DNA from: Bradyrhizobium sp. Arg816
Lineage (GTDB): Bacteria > Pseudomonadota > Alphaproteobacteria > Rhizobiales > Xanthobacteraceae
Direction: 5' to 3'
Assembly (NCBI RefSeq): GCF_029989365.1
Contig: NZ_JAPRAQ010000005.1
Location: 62,001 to 126,000 of the forward strand
DNA length: 64,000 nucleotides
Shown: positions 25,454 through 34,855 of the stretch, in pieces
Position numbering within the stretch: position 1 is the first letter of the stretch
Layout: each line of letters starts with the position of its first letter
Position numbers and translations under genes: made by a program
The notes under the pieces: model-generated
What the model was told of the DNA's origin: nothing
Database searches by the model: none
Seen by the model: the letters and a program-made list of their open reading frames with translations, nothing else

Positions 25454-26890
25454 TCATCCAGGCCGCGTCATTTTCTCCGGCTGCACCAGACGGTCGAACT
25501 CGTCGGCCGAGACGAAGCCGAGCCGCAGCGCCTCCTCCTTCAGCGTGGTGCCGTTGGCATGCGCGGTCTTCGCCACCTTGGCGGCGTTGTCGTAGCCGAT
25601 CTTCGGGGCGAGCGCGGTCACCAGCATCAGCGAGCGCTGCATCAGCTCCTTGATGCGCTTTTCGTCGGCACGGATGCCGCTGACGCAATGATCGGTGAAG
25701 GAGCGCGCGGCGTCCGCCATCAGCCGTATCGAATGCAGCATGTTGTAGGCGAGCACGGGCTTGTAGACGTTGAGCTCGAAATGGCCCTGGCTGCCGGCGA
25801 CCGTGATCGCTGTGTGATTGCCGAACACCTGGCAGCACACCATCGTCATCGCCTCGCACTGGGTCGGGTTGACCTTGCCGGGCATGATCGAGGAGCCCGG
25901 CTCGTTCTCCGGCAGGATCAGTTCGCCGAGGCCCGAGCGCGGGCCCGATCCGAGCAGGCGGATGTCATTGGCGATCTTGAACAGGCCGGTCGCGACGGAA
26001 TTGATGGCGCCGTGCGCCAGCACATAGGCGTCGTTCGAGGCCAGCGCCTCGAATTTGTTGGCGGCGCTGGTGAAGGGGAGCTTCGTGATACCGGCAACGT
26101 GCTTTGCGAACAGTCTTGCGAAGCGCGGCTTGGAGTTGAGGCCGGTGCCGACGGCGGTGCCGCCTTGCGCCAGCGGATAGAGGTCCTTCACCGCCACCTT
26201 GAGGCGGGCGATGCCGCTTTCGACCTGCGCGGCGTAGCCGGAGAATTCCTGGCCGAGCGTCAGCGGCGTCGCGTCCTGGGTGTGTGTCCGCCCGATCTTG
26301 ACGATCTTTGCGAACTCCTTCTCCTTCTTGCGGAGCGCGCGCTGCATCTCGCCGAGGGCAGGGACGAGATCGGCATTGATGCGGCTTGCGGCCGCAATGT
26401 GCATCGCGGTCGGGAACGAGTCGTTCGACGACTGGCTCATGTTGACGTGATCGTTGGGATGCACCGGCTTCTTGGCGCCGAGCTCGCCGCCGAGCAGCTC
26501 ATTGGCGCGGTTGGCGATGACCTCGTTGAGGTTCATGTTGCTCTGCGTACCTGAGCCGGTTTGCCACACGACAAGCGGGAAATGATCGTCCAGCTTGCCC
26601 TCGATCACCTCGCGCGCGGCGCGGATGATGGCGTTGGCCCGGCGCTGGTCGAGCAGGCCGAGCGCGAGGTTGGATTGTGCGGCGGCGAGCTTGACGATGC
26701 CGAGCGCATGCACCAGCGCGATCGGCATGCGGTCGATGCCGATGCGGAAATTCTGGCGCGAACGTTCGGTCTGCGCCCCCCAATAGCGATCGGCGGGGAC
26801 CTCGATGGGACCGAAACTGTCGGTCTCGGTGCGGCTGGCGGGGCGGGCAGTGTTCGAGCGAGCAGTCTTCGAGCGAGCAGTCTTGGCCAT
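25454..26890 (-). CDS. fumC: Class II fumarate hydratase
   Basis: About 478 residues. It carries the fumarase/aspartase superfamily signature [11 protein letters not shown] near residue 335, plus [26 protein letters not shown] and [10 protein letters not shown]. It converts fumarate to L-malate in the TCA cycle and needs no iron-sulfur cluster. The N-terminus has a short Lys/Ala/Arg/Ser/Thr repeat. Alternative in-frame starts at 26902 and 26935 exist; 26890 begins the usual MAKTAR start. It has no operon partner. Confidence 0.95.
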   Translation of the reverse strand: MAKTARSKTARSNTARPASRTETDSFGPIEVPADRYWGAQTERSRQNFRIGIDRMPIALVHALGIVKLAAAQSNLALGLLDQRRANAIIRAAREVIEGKLDDHFPLVVWQTGSGTQSNMNLNEVIANRANELLGGELGAKKPVHPNDHVNMSQSSNDSFPTAMHIAAASRINADLVPALGEMQRALRKKEKEFAKIVKIGRTHTQDATPLTLGQEFSGYAAQVESGIARLKVAVKDLYPLAQGGTAVGTGLNSKPRFARLFAKHVAGITKLPFTSAANKFEALASNDAYVLAHGAINSVATGLFKIANDIRLLGSGPRSGLGELILPENEPGSSIMPGKVNPTQCEAMTMVCCQVFGNHTAITVAGSQGHFELNVYKPVLAYNMLHSIRLMADAARSFTDHCVSGIRADEKRIKELMQRSLMLVTALAPKIGYDNAAKVAKTAHANGTTLKEEALRLGFVSADEFDRLVQPEKMTRPG

Positions 26891-26991
26891 GAGCACATCC
26901 ATTCTGCGGCACGGAATTCCGCGCAGCCTCTTCATGTGCTCTTCTATATCGGCAGTTTGGCCGGGCGCGACCGTTTCGCGCCCAACCTAGA

Positions 26992-27510
26992 TCATTTCTT
27001 GCGGAAACGATCGAGCCGCACCACCTCGGCGCCGCCCTGGTTCGGGGCGGTCGGCTCCTCGGCGCTTTCCGCCGGCTCGCTGGCAGGCGCCGGCACTGCG
27101 ACGGCCGACGGCGCGGGAGCGGCCGGCAATGTCTCGGGCGAGACCTCGGCGACGTCGGAGGTGTCGAACTGGAGGCCGAACTTCACGGACGGATCGAGGA
27201 AGCTCTTGATCGCGCTGAACGGCACGATCAGCCGCTCCGGAATGCCGCCGAAAGACAGGCCGACCTCGAAGCGGTCCTCGAGCACGGTCAGATCCCAGAA
27301 CTGGTGCTGGAGGATGATCGTCATCTCTTCCGGGTATTGCGCCAGGAGCCGCGACGACAGCTTCACGCCCTCGGCCTTCGACACGAAGGTGATGAAGAAA
27401 TGGTGCTCGCCCGGCAGTCCATGGGACGCGGCATCGGTCAGCACCTTCCGCAGCACGCCGCGCAGCGCGTCGCGGGCCAGCACATCGTATCGGATATGAT
27501 CGGTCGCCAT
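26992..27510 (-). CDS. sspB: SspB-type ClpXP adaptor
   Basis: 172 residues of the alphaproteobacterial SspB family (formerly DUF1321): IRYDVLARDALRGVLRKVL, GEHHFFITFVSKAEGV, FWDLTVLEDRFEVGLSFGGIPERLIVPFSAIKSF. A Pro/Ala-rich linker leads to a C-terminal basic tail (VVRLDRFRKK) equivalent to the ClpX-docking peptide. It delivers ssrA-tagged proteins to ClpXP. The ssrA gene that encodes the tag lies immediately upstream on the same strand. ATG at 27510 is used rather than the longer frame. Confidence 0.92.
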   Translation of the reverse strand: MATDHIRYDVLARDALRGVLRKVLTDAASHGLPGEHHFFITFVSKAEGVKLSSRLLAQYPEEMTIILQHQFWDLTVLEDRFEVGLSFGGIPERLIVPFSAIKSFLDPSVKFGLQFDTSDVAEVSPETLPAAPAPSAVAVPAPASEPAESAEEPTAPNQGGAEVVRLDRFRKK

Positions 27511-27627
27511 GGTGGTCCTGTTGCATTCCAGGAGTTGGGCCCTGCCGGCCCGACTCGCCAAGCCGCAATAGTACCGCGCCTGACGGGTCAGCAGGAGTCC
27601 CCGCCGGGAAGGAAATAAGAGGTAAGT

Positions 27628-27951
27628 GGAGGCTTCTGTTGCCAGGTGCCTCCGAACCCCGCCTAACGGAGCTTAACCCGTTAGGACTTTAAGATGGTCT
27701 TTCAAACTGCGTTACGCAGCCTGAGCAACCGGAGCAAAGTTGTCGTTGGCAACTATTGCAGTAGCCCGATAACGGCGGAACAATACCGGGAAAAAGCACG
27801 CCCTTTACGCCCTCGTCGATCCTATTTCGCCCCCGCCAAAACCCGCTGTGGGTGAGCCCGCTGGTGGGCTTTGGTGGAGGCGCCGGGTACCGCCCCCGGG
27901 TCCGAATGGTTTATTGCGACGACCGTTTATTTCCATAGCCGGCGAACCGGC
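27628..27951 (-). ncRNA. ssrA: Transfer-messenger RNA, permuted two-piece form
   Basis: On the minus strand the acceptor half comes first and ends ...CGCCTCCACCA (3' end at 27872). A 37-base intervening segment follows, then the coding half starting GGGGGCGAAATAGGATCGACG (5' end at 27834). GGGGGCG pairs with CGCCTCC to make the 7-base acceptor stem with one G-U pair. The resume frame at 27750-27712 encodes ANDNFAPVAQAA then TAA. A TATATT at 27958-27963 is a likely -10, and a GGAGGC/GCCTCC hairpin (27628-27653) ends the RNA. Outer ends are approximate. It rescues stalled ribosomes. Confidence 0.93.
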
Positions 27952-28086
27952 ACCCCCAATATAGGGGGCAAAGGTTTCAAATGACAGGTGTTTCGAGCGG
28001 CTATGGCGAGGTTCCCTTTGGATAGGTTCCGGCCGGCCCTCCGTATGATCTTGGCCCTGGGACGGCCAGCGTTCTAAGCTCCTGAC

Positions 28087-28716
28087 ATGTCCACGGATTC
28101 AGCACCGGCCGCCCAAGAGCCAGATCAAGAGCCAGATCAAGAGCCGGACCATCCAGCCACCCACGCTCCTCCGCCCGGCCTCGTCGCGCTGTTCCTGGCC
28201 TTCGCCCGGATGTCGCTGGCCGGCTTCGGCGGGGTCCTGGTGTTTGCCCGCCACGCCATCGTCGATCAGCACCGCTGGATGACGGCGGACGAGTTCAACG
28301 AGACCTTTGCGCTCTGCCATTTCCTGCCCGGGCCCAACATCGTCAACCTGTCGATGGTGTTCGGGTCGCGGCTGCGCGGCATCGCCGGCGGCGTTGCCGC
28401 CTTTACCGGGCTGTTGCTGCCGCCGACGGTGATCATGACCGTGCTTGCGATCATCTACGCCCGGTTCGGCGATGTGGAGGTGCTGCGCCGCATCCTTGCG
28501 GGCATCTCCTGCGCGGCGGTCGGGCTGCTGATCGCGGTGGTCTTTCGCATGATGATGCCATTGCTCAAGCGGATGGACGTCGTCGTGCTCACTCTCATGC
28601 TCGGCGTGTTCGTTGCGATCGGCGTGCTTCGCCTGCCGCTCCAGGCGGTGCTGCTGGTCGCGATTCCCATCAGTATCGGCGTCACATATTGGGTGCGGCG
28701 GAAGGTAGCAGCATGA
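28087..28716 (+). CDS. chrA: Chromate transporter, first half
   Basis: 209 residues, one CHR domain with about five to six membrane helices: LFLAFARMSLAGFGGVLVFARHAIVD, FNETFALCHFLPGPNIVNLSMVFG. It belongs to the short-chain chromate transporter type, in which two adjacent single-domain proteins form the transporter. The N-terminus has a charged Glu-Pro-Asp-Gln repeat encoded by three 12-base units (28115-28150). Its stop overlaps the start of the second gene. Despite the name, the substrate may be another oxyanion. Confidence 0.9.
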   Translation: MSTDSAPAAQEPDQEPDQEPDHPATHAPPPGLVALFLAFARMSLAGFGGVLVFARHAIVDQHRWMTADEFNETFALCHFLPGPNIVNLSMVFGSRLRGIAGGVAAFTGLLLPPTVIMTVLAIIYARFGDVEVLRRILAGISCAAVGLLIAVVFRMMMPLLKRMDVVVLTLMLGVFVAIGVLRLPLQAVLLVAIPISIGVTYWVRRKVAA

Positions 28717-29243
28717 ACAGCGAAAACCCGATCTGGGCGCTGATCTCCACCTTTGGTCTAATGTCGCTGTTCGCAGTCGGCGGCGCTGCGGCGGCGGTGC
28801 CGGAGATGCACCGCATCGCGGTCGACGTGCATCACTGGATGACCGAGAAGCAGTTCGCCGACGCCTATGCGATCGCGCAGCTCTCGCCAGGTCCGAACGT
28901 GCTTATCGTCACGTTAATCGGCTATGCCGTCGCCGGCATCCCTGGCGCGCTGGCGGCAACGCTGGCGATGTGCCTGCCGACGGCGCTGCTTGCCTATTAT
29001 GTCAGCCGTCTGCTGAGCCGGCCCAGCCAATCGCGTTGGCCCGCCTTGATTCAGACTGCACTGGTTCCGCTATCGATTGGATTGATGGCAGCCAGCGCCC
29101 TGATCCTGGCCCAGTCGACCGATCGCACCTTTGCTGCGCTGCTTCTGACCGCGGCGGTTGCGGTGCTCGCGTCCGTCTCGCGCATCAATCCACTCTGGCT
29201 TCTGCTCGCCGGAGGCCTGTTTGGTTTTGCTGGCATTGTGTAA
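28713..29243 (+). CDS. Chromate transporter, second half
   Basis: 176 residues, the partner CHR domain: ISTFGLMSLFAVGGAAAAVPEMHR, FADAYAIAQLSPGPNVLIVTLIGYAVAG. Topology is expected to be opposite to the first protein, as in other paired short CHR proteins. The ATG overlaps the upstream stop (ATGA), which indicates translational coupling. Confidence 0.9.
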   Translation: MNSENPIWALISTFGLMSLFAVGGAAAAVPEMHRIAVDVHHWMTEKQFADAYAIAQLSPGPNVLIVTLIGYAVAGIPGALAATLAMCLPTALLAYYVSRLLSRPSQSRWPALIQTALVPLSIGLMAASALILAQSTDRTFAALLLTAAVAVLASVSRINPLWLLLAGGLFGFAGIV

Positions 29244-29337
29244 TGAAAATCGCTAGGCAGTGATCCGGGCGGGGGATCCTTTTCCAGCCGATTAGAACAA
29301 CAGTGCTCGTGACTTAGGAGTCGCGGAGGAGACAAGC

Positions 29338-30099
29338 ATGGCCGACACGATGGGCCACTCGGCGACTGCCACCCGAAACACGGCGGTGGCGATTGGCTTC
29401 TGCCTGCTGGCGATAGCGCCGCAGATTTTCGAATTCATCTGGTCGATCGGGACGATCTTCGGCTGGGGTGCCGGGCGCGGCCCATTGCAGGTCGTAACCA
29501 GCCATGCGACAGCGCTGCTCGCCGGCGCGCCCAGTGCCATATTCGGATCGTTCGGTGGCGGCACCAAGAAGGCGTCATCCGACGTGCTGCTGGCGCTGAT
29601 CTATTCCTATCCGCTGTTTGCAGTGGCGATCCTCACGCTGTTCATGACGATCCGGTCGGCGCAGGACTATATCGGCGGCGTCATCCTGATGGCGCTCGCC
29701 CTGTTCGCGCTGTGGGCGTCGAGCGATCTGCAGGGCATGCGCGGCTTCTCCTTCGGCGCCGGCACGGCACCGCGGATGTTCGGTGGATTGCTGGTGGCCT
29801 TGTCGGCCGGCATCGCCTTGACCGGCCTTCTGACCGATGGGCCGGCGATGGCCCATTATTCCTGGCGCGGGCCTCTGTTCGTGATGGTCGCGATCCTGTT
29901 TTTCGCGCTGGCGATCCGGCCGCTCGGCCTCGTGGTCACGGCCTTCGTGAGCTTCATGATTGCAGCGCTGGGCTCGCATGAGACGCGCTGGCTGGAGGCC
30001 GCCATCGTCGGCGCCTGCCTGACGCTCGGTTGCGCAATCCTGTTCCCGTACGTGCTCGGATTGCCGATGCCGATGTTCCCGCGTTTCCTGGTTCAGTGA
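29338..30099 (+). CDS. tctB: Tripartite tricarboxylate transporter, TctB family
   Basis: 253 residues with several hydrophobic helices, the small membrane subunit of a TTT transporter (SAQDYIGGVILMALALFALWASSDLQGMRGFSFGAGTAPRMFG). It works with TctA and the periplasmic TctC for sodium-driven uptake of carboxylates. The first ~70 residues are an extra hydrophobic segment compared with a minimal TctB. Seven bases separate it from tctA. Confidence 0.9.
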   Translation: MADTMGHSATATRNTAVAIGFCLLAIAPQIFEFIWSIGTIFGWGAGRGPLQVVTSHATALLAGAPSAIFGSFGGGTKKASSDVLLALIYSYPLFAVAILTLFMTIRSAQDYIGGVILMALALFALWASSDLQGMRGFSFGAGTAPRMFGGLLVALSAGIALTGLLTDGPAMAHYSWRGPLFVMVAILFFALAIRPLGLVVTAFVSFMIAALGSHETRWLEAAIVGACLTLGCAILFPYVLGLPMPMFPRFLVQ

Positions 30100-30106
30100 G
30101 GGTGTA

Positions 30107-31621
30107 ATGGAGCTCTTTGCCAACCTCGCTCACGGTTTTGCCGTCGCGTTCTCTCCGATCAACCTGCTGATGTGCCTGATCGGCGCCCTCGTGGGCACGC
30201 TGGTCGGCGTGTTGCCGGGCATCGGCACCATCGCGACGGTCGCGATGCTGCTGCCGATCACTTTCGGCCTGCCGCCGGTCGGCGCGCTGATCATGCTCGC
30301 CGGCATCTATTATGGCGCCCAGTACGGCGGTTCGACCACGTCGATCCTGGTCAACATACCCGGTGAGGCGACATCGGTCGTCACCGCCATCGACGGCCAC
30401 CAGATGGCCAAGCAGGGCCGCGCCGGCCCGGCGCTGGCGATCGCCGCGATCGGCTCGTTCTTCGCCGGCTGCGTTGCGACCGTTTTGATCGCCGTCCTCG
30501 GCGCGCCGCTCACGAAGCTCGCGCTGGCGTTCGGTCCGGCCGAGTATTTCTCACTGATGGTGCTCGGCCTGATCTTCGCGGTGGTGCTGGCCAAAGGCTC
30601 GGTGCTGAAGGCGATCGCGATGATCGTGTTCGGCCTGCTGCTCTCGATCGTCGGCTCGGACATCGAGACCGGCGCCTCGCGCATGGCCTTCAACATTCCG
30701 GAGCTCGCCGACGGCCTCGGCTTCGCGACGGTGGCGATGGGTGTATTCGGCTTCGCCGAGATCATCCGCAATCTCGACGCCGGCGCCGAGATGAATCGCG
30801 ATCTGGTGCAGCAGAAGATCACCGGCCTGATGCCGACCAGGAAAGACCTGACCGACTCGGCGCCTGCGATCCTGCGCGGCACGGTGCTCGGCTCGATCCT
30901 CGGCATTCTGCCGGGCGGCGGCGCGGTCATCGCGTCGTTTGCGGCCTATACGCTCGAGAAGAAGCTCGCCAAGAACCCGTCGCGGTTCGGCCGCGGCGCG
31001 ATCGAGGGCGTGGCAGGGCCGGAAAGCGCCAACAACGCTGCGGCGCAGACCTCGTTCATTCCGCTGCTGACGCTCGGCATCCCGCCGAACGCGGTGATGG
31101 CGCTGATGGTCGGCGCGATGACCATCCACGGCATCGTGCCGGGCCCGCAGGTCATGCAGAAGCAGCCGGATCTGGTCTGGGGCATGATTGCCTCGATGTG
31201 GATCGGCAATCTGATGCTGATCATCATCAACCTGCCGCTCGTTGGAATCTGGGTGCGGCTGCTGCGCGTGCCTTACCGGCTGATGTTCCCCTCGATCGTG
31301 ATCTTCTGCGCGATCGGCATCTACTCGGTGAACAACGCACCGGTCGACGTCATTCTCGCGGGCGTTTTCGGTCTGGTCGGCTACTGGCTGATCAAGCACG
31401 ATTTCGAGCCGGCGCCGCTGCTGCTCGGCATGGTGCTCGGACCGCTGATGGAAGAGAACCTGCGTCGTGCGCTTCTGATCTCGCGCGGCGACTGGAGCGT
31501 GTTCCTGACGCGTCCGTTGTCGGCGGTGCTGCTGGCGATCGCGGCGTTTCTGCTGATCCTCACGGTCCTGCCCGTGCTGCGTGCCAAGCGCGACGAGGTG
31601 TTCACCGAATCCGAGAACTGA
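30107..31621 (+). CDS. tctA: Tripartite tricarboxylate transporter, TctA family
   Basis: 504 residues, the large membrane subunit with about 12 helices. The family repeat is present (LMCLIGALVGTLVGVLPGIG and GTVLGSILGILPGGGAVIASF), along with GVAGPESANNAAAQTSFIPLLTLGIP. It forms the transport channel for a carboxylate. It is followed by a strong terminator before tctC, so tctBA and tctC are not transcribed at equal levels. Confidence 0.94.
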   Translation: MELFANLAHGFAVAFSPINLLMCLIGALVGTLVGVLPGIGTIATVAMLLPITFGLPPVGALIMLAGIYYGAQYGGSTTSILVNIPGEATSVVTAIDGHQMAKQGRAGPALAIAAIGSFFAGCVATVLIAVLGAPLTKLALAFGPAEYFSLMVLGLIFAVVLAKGSVLKAIAMIVFGLLLSIVGSDIETGASRMAFNIPELADGLGFATVAMGVFGFAEIIRNLDAGAEMNRDLVQQKITGLMPTRKDLTDSAPAILRGTVLGSILGILPGGGAVIASFAAYTLEKKLAKNPSRFGRGAIEGVAGPESANNAAAQTSFIPLLTLGIPPNAVMALMVGAMTIHGIVPGPQVMQKQPDLVWGMIASMWIGNLMLIIINLPLVGIWVRLLRVPYRLMFPSIVIFCAIGIYSVNNAPVDVILAGVFGLVGYWLIKHDFEPAPLLLGMVLGPLMEENLRRALLISRGDWSVFLTRPLSAVLLAIAAFLLILTVLPVLRAKRDEVFTESEN

Positions 31622-31706
31622 CCGCGCCTGCGTCGTCGCGGCGCCCTGCGTCCGCACGCCGCATTCGGAAGTCGAATCGACTTGTGTGACCGCTTCGTGA
31701 AATGAA

Positions 31707-31736
31707 AATGCCGGCCCTGTGGCCGGCATTTTTGTT
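31707..31736 (+). terminator. Terminator between tctA and tctC
   Basis: AATGCCGGCC, loop CTGT, GGCCGGCATT followed by TTTG and TTTT. It is a strong rho-independent terminator. Confidence 0.88.
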
Positions 31737-31756
31737 TTACGTCCGAGGGGATCGAG

Positions 31757-32737
31757 ATGACTTCCATTCGCGCGCTTGCGGGCGCATGTGTCGCGACGTT
31801 CGCATCGTTGTGCGGCTTTGTCGCACCGGCGGAGGCGCAGACCTATCCGACGCGCAGCATCACCATGATCGTGCCGTTCGCGGCCGGCGGACCGACCGAC
31901 GTGATTTCGCGCATCGTCACCGGGCACATGGCGCAGACGCTCGGACAGAGCATCATCATCGAGAACGTGGTCGGTGCCGGCGGCACCACCGCGACCACGC
32001 GCGCTGCGCGCGCGGCCAATGACGGCTATACGCTCATTACCGGGCATATGGGCACGCACGCCGCCTCGGTGCCGCTCTATCCGAAACTCGCCTACCACCC
32101 GGAAAAGGATTTTGAGCCGGTCGCGCTGCTCGCGGGCACGCCGATTCTGATCCTGGCGCGCAAGGACTTTCCGCCGAAAGACCTCAAGGAGTTCGTCGCC
32201 TACGTGAAAGCGAACGCGGAGAAGGTCAACGCCGCGCATGCCGGCGTCGGCTCGGTCTCGCACGTCTCCTGCGAGCTCCTGCACTCGATCCTCGACGTCA
32301 AGCCGGTCGGCGTGCCCTTCAACGGCACGGGCCCCGCGATGAATGCGCTGGTGGCCGGACAGGTCGATTACATGTGCGACCAGATCGTCAATGCGGTGCC
32401 GCAGATCAATGCCGGCACCATCAAGGCCTATGCGATCGCGACGGCCGAGCGCAATCCGTCGCTGCCGAACGTGCCGACGACGGCGGAGGCCGGCCTGCCT
32501 GCATTCCAGGCCCAGGCCTGGAACGCGATGTTCGCGCCGAAGGGAACTTCGCCCGCGATCATCGCGAGCCTGAATGCCGCCGCCATCAAGGCGCTCGAGG
32601 ACGAGACCGTGAAGAAGCGCCTGCTCGAGCTCGGCAGCGTCATTCCGGGCCCCAAGGACCGGACGCCGGAGGCGCTGGCGACCCTCGTCAAGAACGAGAT
32701 CGCGAAGTGGACCCCGGTGCTCAAGCCGGCAACTTAG
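31757..32737 (+). CDS. tctC: Tripartite tricarboxylate transporter substrate-binding protein (Bug family)
   Basis: 326 residues with a signal peptide ending around VAPAEAQ. The start of the mature protein, YPTRSITMIVPFAAGGPTDVISR, is the Bug/TctC signature, followed by IENVVGAGGTTATTRAARA. It binds a carboxylate in the periplasm and hands it to TctAB. GAGGGG precedes the start. Separation from tctA by a terminator suggests independent or read-through expression, commonly seen when the binding protein is needed in excess. Confidence 0.92.
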   Translation: MTSIRALAGACVATFASLCGFVAPAEAQTYPTRSITMIVPFAAGGPTDVISRIVTGHMAQTLGQSIIIENVVGAGGTTATTRAARAANDGYTLITGHMGTHAASVPLYPKLAYHPEKDFEPVALLAGTPILILARKDFPPKDLKEFVAYVKANAEKVNAAHAGVGSVSHVSCELLHSILDVKPVGVPFNGTGPAMNALVAGQVDYMCDQIVNAVPQINAGTIKAYAIATAERNPSLPNVPTTAEAGLPAFQAQAWNAMFAPKGTSPAIIASLNAAAIKALEDETVKKRLLELGSVIPGPKDRTPEALATLVKNEIAKWTPVLKPAT

Positions 32738-32762
32738 CCAGCACTTTCAAGCCGATAGGCGA

Positions 32763-32794
32763 GGGGCGGGACGCAAGTTCCGCCCCTTGTTGTT
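32763..32794 (+). terminator. Terminator after tctC
   Basis: GGGGCGGGA, loop, TTCCGCCCC followed by TTGTTGTTTG. It lies about 25 bases after the stop codon. Confidence 0.75.
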
Positions 32795-32907
32795 TGCACC
32801 GGGAACAGTCACTTTTCGGGGTATAATGGGCTTAAACAGCGAATCGCTGCTGTCGTAGCGCGGGGCGCGCCGTTAAGTTCGCCGCCTCCCCAAAGGCTCT
32901 ATCGCAC

Positions 32908-33702
32908 ATGCACCAGTATCAGGACCTGCTCGAGCGGATTCTTTCAGACGGCACCGAGAAGACCGACCGGACCGGCACCGGCACGCTGTCGGTGTTCGGC
33001 CATCAGATGCGCTTCAACCTGTCTGCCGGCTTCCCGATGCTGACCACCAAGCGGCTGCCGCTGAAGGCGATCGTGCATGAGCTGTTGTGGTTCCTGAAGG
33101 GCGACACCAACATCAAATATCTGCGCGACAACGGCGTCACCATCTGGGACGAGTGGGCCGACGCCAATGGCGATCTCGGCCCGGTCTACGGCCATCAATG
33201 GCGCTCCTGGCCCACGGCCGACGGGCGCAGTATCGACCAGATCGCGAATGTGGTCGACATGATCAAGCGCACTCCGGACTCGCGCCGGCTGATCGTGACC
33301 GCCTGGAATCCGGCCGACGTCGAGAAGATGGCGCTGCCGCCCTGCCACCTGCTGTTCCAGTTCTATGTCGCGAACGGCAAATTGTCGTGCCAGCTCTATC
33401 AGCGCTCGGCCGACGTGTTCCTCGGCGTGCCCTTCAATATTGCGTCCTATGCGCTGCTGACGATGATGGTCGCGCAGGTCACGGGATTGAAGCCCGGCGA
33501 CTTCGTGCACTCGCTCGGCGACACCCATCTCTATTCCAACCACCTGGAGCAGGCGAAGCTCCAGCTCACGCGCGCGCCGCGGGCGCTGCCGATGATGCGG
33601 ATCAATCCCGAGGTGAAGGACATCTTCTCCTTCCGCTACGAGGATTTTGAGCTCGTCGGCTACGACCCGCATCCGCACATCAAGGCGGCGGTCGCGGTCT
33701 AG
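32908..33702 (+). CDS. thyA: Thymidylate synthase
   Basis: 264 residues, the same length as Escherichia coli ThyA. The catalytic Cys is residue 146 in PPCHLLFQF. Other conserved motifs are [29 protein letters not shown] and [14 protein letters not shown]. It makes dTMP from dUMP using methylenetetrahydrofolate. It is followed by a GNAT gene and folA, so the enzyme that recycles the dihydrofolate it produces is in the same cluster. Confidence 0.97.
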   Translation: MHQYQDLLERILSDGTEKTDRTGTGTLSVFGHQMRFNLSAGFPMLTTKRLPLKAIVHELLWFLKGDTNIKYLRDNGVTIWDEWADANGDLGPVYGHQWRSWPTADGRSIDQIANVVDMIKRTPDSRRLIVTAWNPADVEKMALPPCHLLFQFYVANGKLSCQLYQRSADVFLGVPFNIASYALLTMMVAQVTGLKPGDFVHSLGDTHLYSNHLEQAKLQLTRAPRALPMMRINPEVKDIFSFRYEDFELVGYDPHPHIKAAVAV

Positions 33703-33707
33703 CGCCG

Positions 33708-34193
33708 ATGTCGTTGAACATCCGCCGCGCGCGTCCCGGTGAGACCGGGCTCGTTCTTGCCTTCATCTGCGAGCTTGCCGAATACGAAAAACTCTCGCAC
33801 GAGGTCGAGGCGACCGAGGCGATGATTGCGGAGGCGCTGTTCGGCAACGATCCGCGGCTCTTTTGCGCGATCGCCGAATGGAACGGCGAGCCGGTCGGCT
33901 TTGCGGTGTGGTTTCTCAATTTCTCCACCTTCAGCGGCCGCCACGGCATCTATCTCGAAGATTTGTATGTGCGGCCGTCGCATCGGGGCAGGGGCCTCGG
34001 CAAGGCGCTGCTGGTCCATCTCGCCAGGGAATGCGTCGACCACGGCTGGTCGCGCCTGCAATGGGCGGTGCTCGACTGGAATGCGCAGTCGATCGCGTTC
34101 TACAAGTCGCTCGGCGCCGTGATGATGGACGACTGGACGCTGTGCCGCGTCACCGGTCCTGCGCTGACACGGCTGGCTGGGAGTGCGACTTGA
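33708..34193 (+). CDS. GNAT family N-acetyltransferase
   Basis: 161 residues, with the acetyl-CoA-binding motif LYVRPSHRGRGLGKALL near residue 85 and the C-terminal DWNAQSIAFYKSLGA segment typical of diamine/thialysine-type acetyltransferases. Substrate unassigned. It starts six bases after thyA and its stop overlaps the folA start (TGATG), so it belongs to the thyA-folA operon. Confidence 0.9.
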   Translation: MSLNIRRARPGETGLVLAFICELAEYEKLSHEVEATEAMIAEALFGNDPRLFCAIAEWNGEPVGFAVWFLNFSTFSGRHGIYLEDLYVRPSHRGRGLGKALLVHLARECVDHGWSRLQWAVLDWNAQSIAFYKSLGAVMMDDWTLCRVTGPALTRLAGSAT

Positions 34194-34702
34194 TGGAGAT
34201 CGTTTTCGTCGTGGCGATTGCCGAGAACGGCGTCATCGGCGCCGGCAATGCCATTCCGTGGCGATTGAAATCCGACATGGCGCGCCTCAAGGCGCTCACG
34301 ATCGGCAAGCCCGTGATCATGGGCCGCAAGACCTTCGAATCCCTGCGCCGTCCGCTTCCGGGCCGCACCAATATCGTGATCACGCGTGATGCGGCTTATC
34401 GCGCCGCCGGCGCCGTCGTCACGACATCGGCCGCGGATGCAGATGCGGTCGCACGCGGCGATGCCCTGCGGCGTTCGGTCACCGAGATCGCGGTGATCGG
34501 TGGTGCCGAGATCTATCGGCAATGGCTCGATCGTGCCGATCGCCTCGAAATCACCGAAGTTCATGCACGGCCCGAAGGCGACACGCATTTCGACATCGAC
34601 AAGGCGGAATGGGACGAGGTTGAGCGCATCCGTCATCCTGCCGACCCCGACAACAGCGCCGACTACTCCTATGTGACATATCGTCGGCGGGCGGGCAATT
34701 AA
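34193..34702 (+). CDS. folA: Dihydrofolate reductase
   Basis: 169 residues: VVAIAENGVIGAGNAIPWRLKSDMARLKALT contains the substrate/cofactor start and the catalytic acidic residue; VIMGRKTFESL and VIGGAEIYRQ are the NADPH-binding motifs. It reduces dihydrofolate formed by ThyA. Start ATG overlaps the GNAT stop codon. Confidence 0.96.
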   Translation: MEIVFVVAIAENGVIGAGNAIPWRLKSDMARLKALTIGKPVIMGRKTFESLRRPLPGRTNIVITRDAAYRAAGAVVTTSAADADAVARGDALRRSVTEIAVIGGAEIYRQWLDRADRLEITEVHARPEGDTHFDIDKAEWDEVERIRHPADPDNSADYSYVTYRRRAGN

Positions 34703-34710
34703 CCGCATTC

Positions 34711-34728
34711 GTCAATGTTTACATTGAC
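34711..34728. promoter_or_regulatory. Palindrome between folA and hflK
   Basis: GTCAATG, TTTA, CATTGAC followed by TTTTT. It may be the folA terminator on the plus strand, although the stem is AT-rich, or a regulatory site for hflKC. Confidence 0.45.
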
Positions 34729-34855
34729 TTTTTCGTGCCCGAGCATAGCTCGAAAGACGGCCCGGGCCGCGTTGTAAGGGACTTGCCTGTCCCCTATAAA
34801 GCCGGACCGGACAAAGCGGGCGGGGGCGATTTCACCCTGCCGAGGAGAGCGTCGA

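Noticed and set aside
30551..32284. 577-codon minus-strand frame across tctA and tctC
   Set aside because: Low-complexity His/Arg/Asp translation opposite two clear transporter genes; third-position GC artefact.
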